Shown: piece by piece, positions 62,849 to 64,000 of the stretch
Position numbering within the stretch: the stretch's first letter is position 1
Layout: the number at the start of each line of letters is the position of its first letter
Assembly: GCF_029761915.1 (NCBI RefSeq)
Contig: NZ_CP121695.1
Coordinates: 9,267,501 to 9,331,500 of the forward strand
Reading direction: 5' to 3'
DNA from: Bradyrhizobium sp. CB1650
GTDB lineage: Bacteria > Pseudomonadota > Alphaproteobacteria > Rhizobiales > Xanthobacteraceae
Length of the DNA stretch: 64,000 nucleotides
Program-made: the position numbers and the translations under genes
Notes under the pieces: model-generated
Seen by the model: only the letters and a program-made list of their open reading frames with translations
Told to the model about the DNA's origin: nothing
Database searches by the model: none

Positions 62849-64000
62849 TCAGGTCCTGAAATTCCAGCCCGAGCAGAAGATCGACAGCGGCAAGCCCACC
62901 AAGAAGGCCGGCACCGAGCCGCGTCGTCGGCTCATCGCCGGCCTGCGCCGCTACCGCCGCTTCCTGCTCATGGTCGTGCTGCCGATCGTCGCCGCCATCG
63001 GTGGCGTCACTTTTTATCTGAATGGCGGCCGCTATGTCGGTACCGATGACGCCTATGTCGGTGCGCAGAAGGTTTTGGTGACACCCGACATCTCCGGCAA
63101 GATCGAGAAGGTCGTCGTCAAGGAGGGGCAGCTCGTCAAGCAGGGCGACGAGCTGTTCGAGATCGACCCCGTGCCGTTTCGCCTGGCGGTGGACGAGGCC
63201 AAGGCGCAGCTCGCGCAGGCGCAGACGACCTATGACAATCTCCGCGCCAACATCAAGATCTACGGCGACATGCTCAATCTCGCCCAGCAGGGCGTCGACC
63301 TGAAGCAGCGCGACGTCGAGCGCAAGCAGGCGCTGGTGAAGAACAATTACGGCTCGCAGCTCGACCTCGACAACGCGTCGAACGCGCTGGTCACCGCGGG
63401 CGCGCAGGCGCAGTTCATCAAGCAGCAGCTTTCCAACGCCAGGACCCAGTTGCTCGGCAATCCCGAACTGCCACTGGAGCAGTTCCCGCCCTATGCGCAG
63501 GCGAAGGCGAAGCTCGAGGACGCCCAACGCAATCTCGACCACACGGTGCTGCGCGCGCCGATGAGCGGCGTGGCGACGCAGGTCGAGCAGATCCAGCTCG
63601 GCCGCTTCGTCGCCGCCGGCACGCCGGTGTTCTCCATCATCGACGTGGCCCATCCCTGGGTCGACGCCAATCCGAAGGAAAGCGATCTCACCTATGTCAC
63701 CGTAGGCCAGCCCGTCACGCTCGAGGTCGACGCGTTCCCGAACCACGTCTTCAAGGGCAAGATCGGCTCGCTCTCGCCCGGCACCGGCGCGCAATTCGCG
63801 ATCCTGCCGCCGCAGAACGCCACCGGCAACTTCGTCAAGGTGGTGCAGCGCGTGCCGGTCCGGATCTATTTCGACGAGGACGACAAATATGTGAAGAAGC
63901 TGAAGGCCGGCATGAGCGTCTATGCCACCATCGACACCGGCCACCAGAGATCGCTCGCCGGCCTGCTCGGCCTGTCCGCCACGGCGAACCAAGACAAGGA
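62841..64000 (+). CDS. EmrA/HlyD-type membrane fusion protein, N-terminal part (runs off the window)
   Basis: The first 386 codons of a periplasmic adaptor protein of an RND/MFS-type drug efflux pump (EmrA class). A cytoplasmic polar start is followed by a membrane helix at about 41-60 (FLLMVVLPIVAAIGGVTFYL), then the biotinyl-lipoyl-like domain with GRYVGTDDAYVGAQKVLVTPDISGKIEKVVVKEGQLVKQGDELFEI, a long coiled-coil hairpin (about 115-210) and the returning barrel with LDHTVLRAPMSGVATQVEQIQLG. TAAGGAG precedes the ATG. The partner transporter (EmrB-like) should lie beyond the window end. Substrates are usually hydrophobic toxins. Confidence 0.93.
   Translation, partial: MADQVLKFQPEQKIDSGKPTKKAGTEPRRRLIAGLRRYRRFLLMVVLPIVAAIGGVTFYLNGGRYVGTDDAYVGAQKVLVTPDISGKIEKVVVKEGQLVKQGDELFEIDPVPFRLAVDEAKAQLAQAQTTYDNLRANIKIYGDMLNLAQQGVDLKQRDVERKQALVKNNYGSQLDLDNASNALVTAGAQAQFIKQQLSNARTQLLGNPELPLEQFPPYAQAKAKLEDAQRNLDHTVLRAPMSGVATQVEQIQLGRFVAAGTPVFSIIDVAHPWVDANPKESDLTYVTVGQPVTLEVDAFPNHVFKGKIGSLSPGTGAQFAILPPQNATGNFVKVVQRVPVRIYFDEDDKYVKKLKAGMSVYATIDTGHQRSLAGLLGLSATANQDK

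Overview
The window is a stretch of chromosome from an alphaproteobacterium, most likely Bradyrhizobium or a close relative. It has very high GC and dense operons with ATGA overlaps. Many ABC importers and CoA-linked catabolic enzymes are present. Most longer intergenic gaps hold GC-rich palindromic repeats, including a family with CAATCCAGA / TCTGGATTG cores flanked by TTGCTTCG and GCAATGAC. An amino acid:[carrier protein] ligase, a family characterised from Bradyrhizobium, is also present. I see no tRNA, rRNA, CRISPR array, phage or transposase. The genus call rests on this general picture, not on a database search.

Layout. 1-5.6 kb: the end of a LivK-type binding protein gene, a LivH permease, an unusual single protein joining LivM, LivG and LivF, a 3-hydroxyacyl-CoA dehydrogenase and a beta-keto acid cleavage enzyme (BKACE). 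5.9-11.4 kb: a complete Dpp/Opp-type peptide importer. 11.5-20.5 kb (minus strand): a catabolic island with a biotin-dependent acyl-CoA carboxylase (two subunits), a second BKACE, an AraC regulator, a GST and two acyl-CoA dehydrogenases. A divergent acyl-CoA ligase and an orphan binding protein follow at 20.7-23.6 kb. Together these look like uptake, CoA activation, dehydrogenation, carboxylation and C-C cleavage of an unidentified acid.

23.7-34.4 kb: an XRE regulator, a VIT/vWA surface protein with a C-terminal LPKTA sorting signal and its sortase (a Gram-negative sortase pair), a DUF1614 membrane protein, an NDP-forming acyl-CoA synthetase, an orphan MlaD/MCE protein, a Baeyer-Villiger-type monooxygenase and a secreted trypsin-fold protease. 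34.5-37.4 kb: a HAD hydrolase and the methionine-salvage pair mtnA/mtnP. 37.7-41.5 kb: a divergent cluster of a carrier protein, an acyl-CoA-dehydrogenase-like enzyme, a seryl-tRNA-synthetase-like amino acid:[carrier protein] ligase and a GNAT-like transferase. I regard this cluster as the most interesting system here, because its end product is not evident.

41.7-53.1 kb: a methyltransferase, a branched-chain aminotransferase, an HSL-type esterase, metY and metA, a polysaccharide deacetylase, a class A beta-lactamase, a CPA1 Na+/H+ antiporter, a cell-wall amidase and a Rieske oxygenase. 53.2-58.1 kb: four genes encoding envelope proteins of unclear role (a large coiled-coil protein with 53-residue repeats, a TAXI-type binding protein, a TagO/VasI-like protein and an exported DsrE-like protein). 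58.2-64 kb: a TauD-type dioxygenase, ispG, an EamA exporter, a Fur/Zur regulator and the start of a MarR-EmrA efflux operon that leaves the window.
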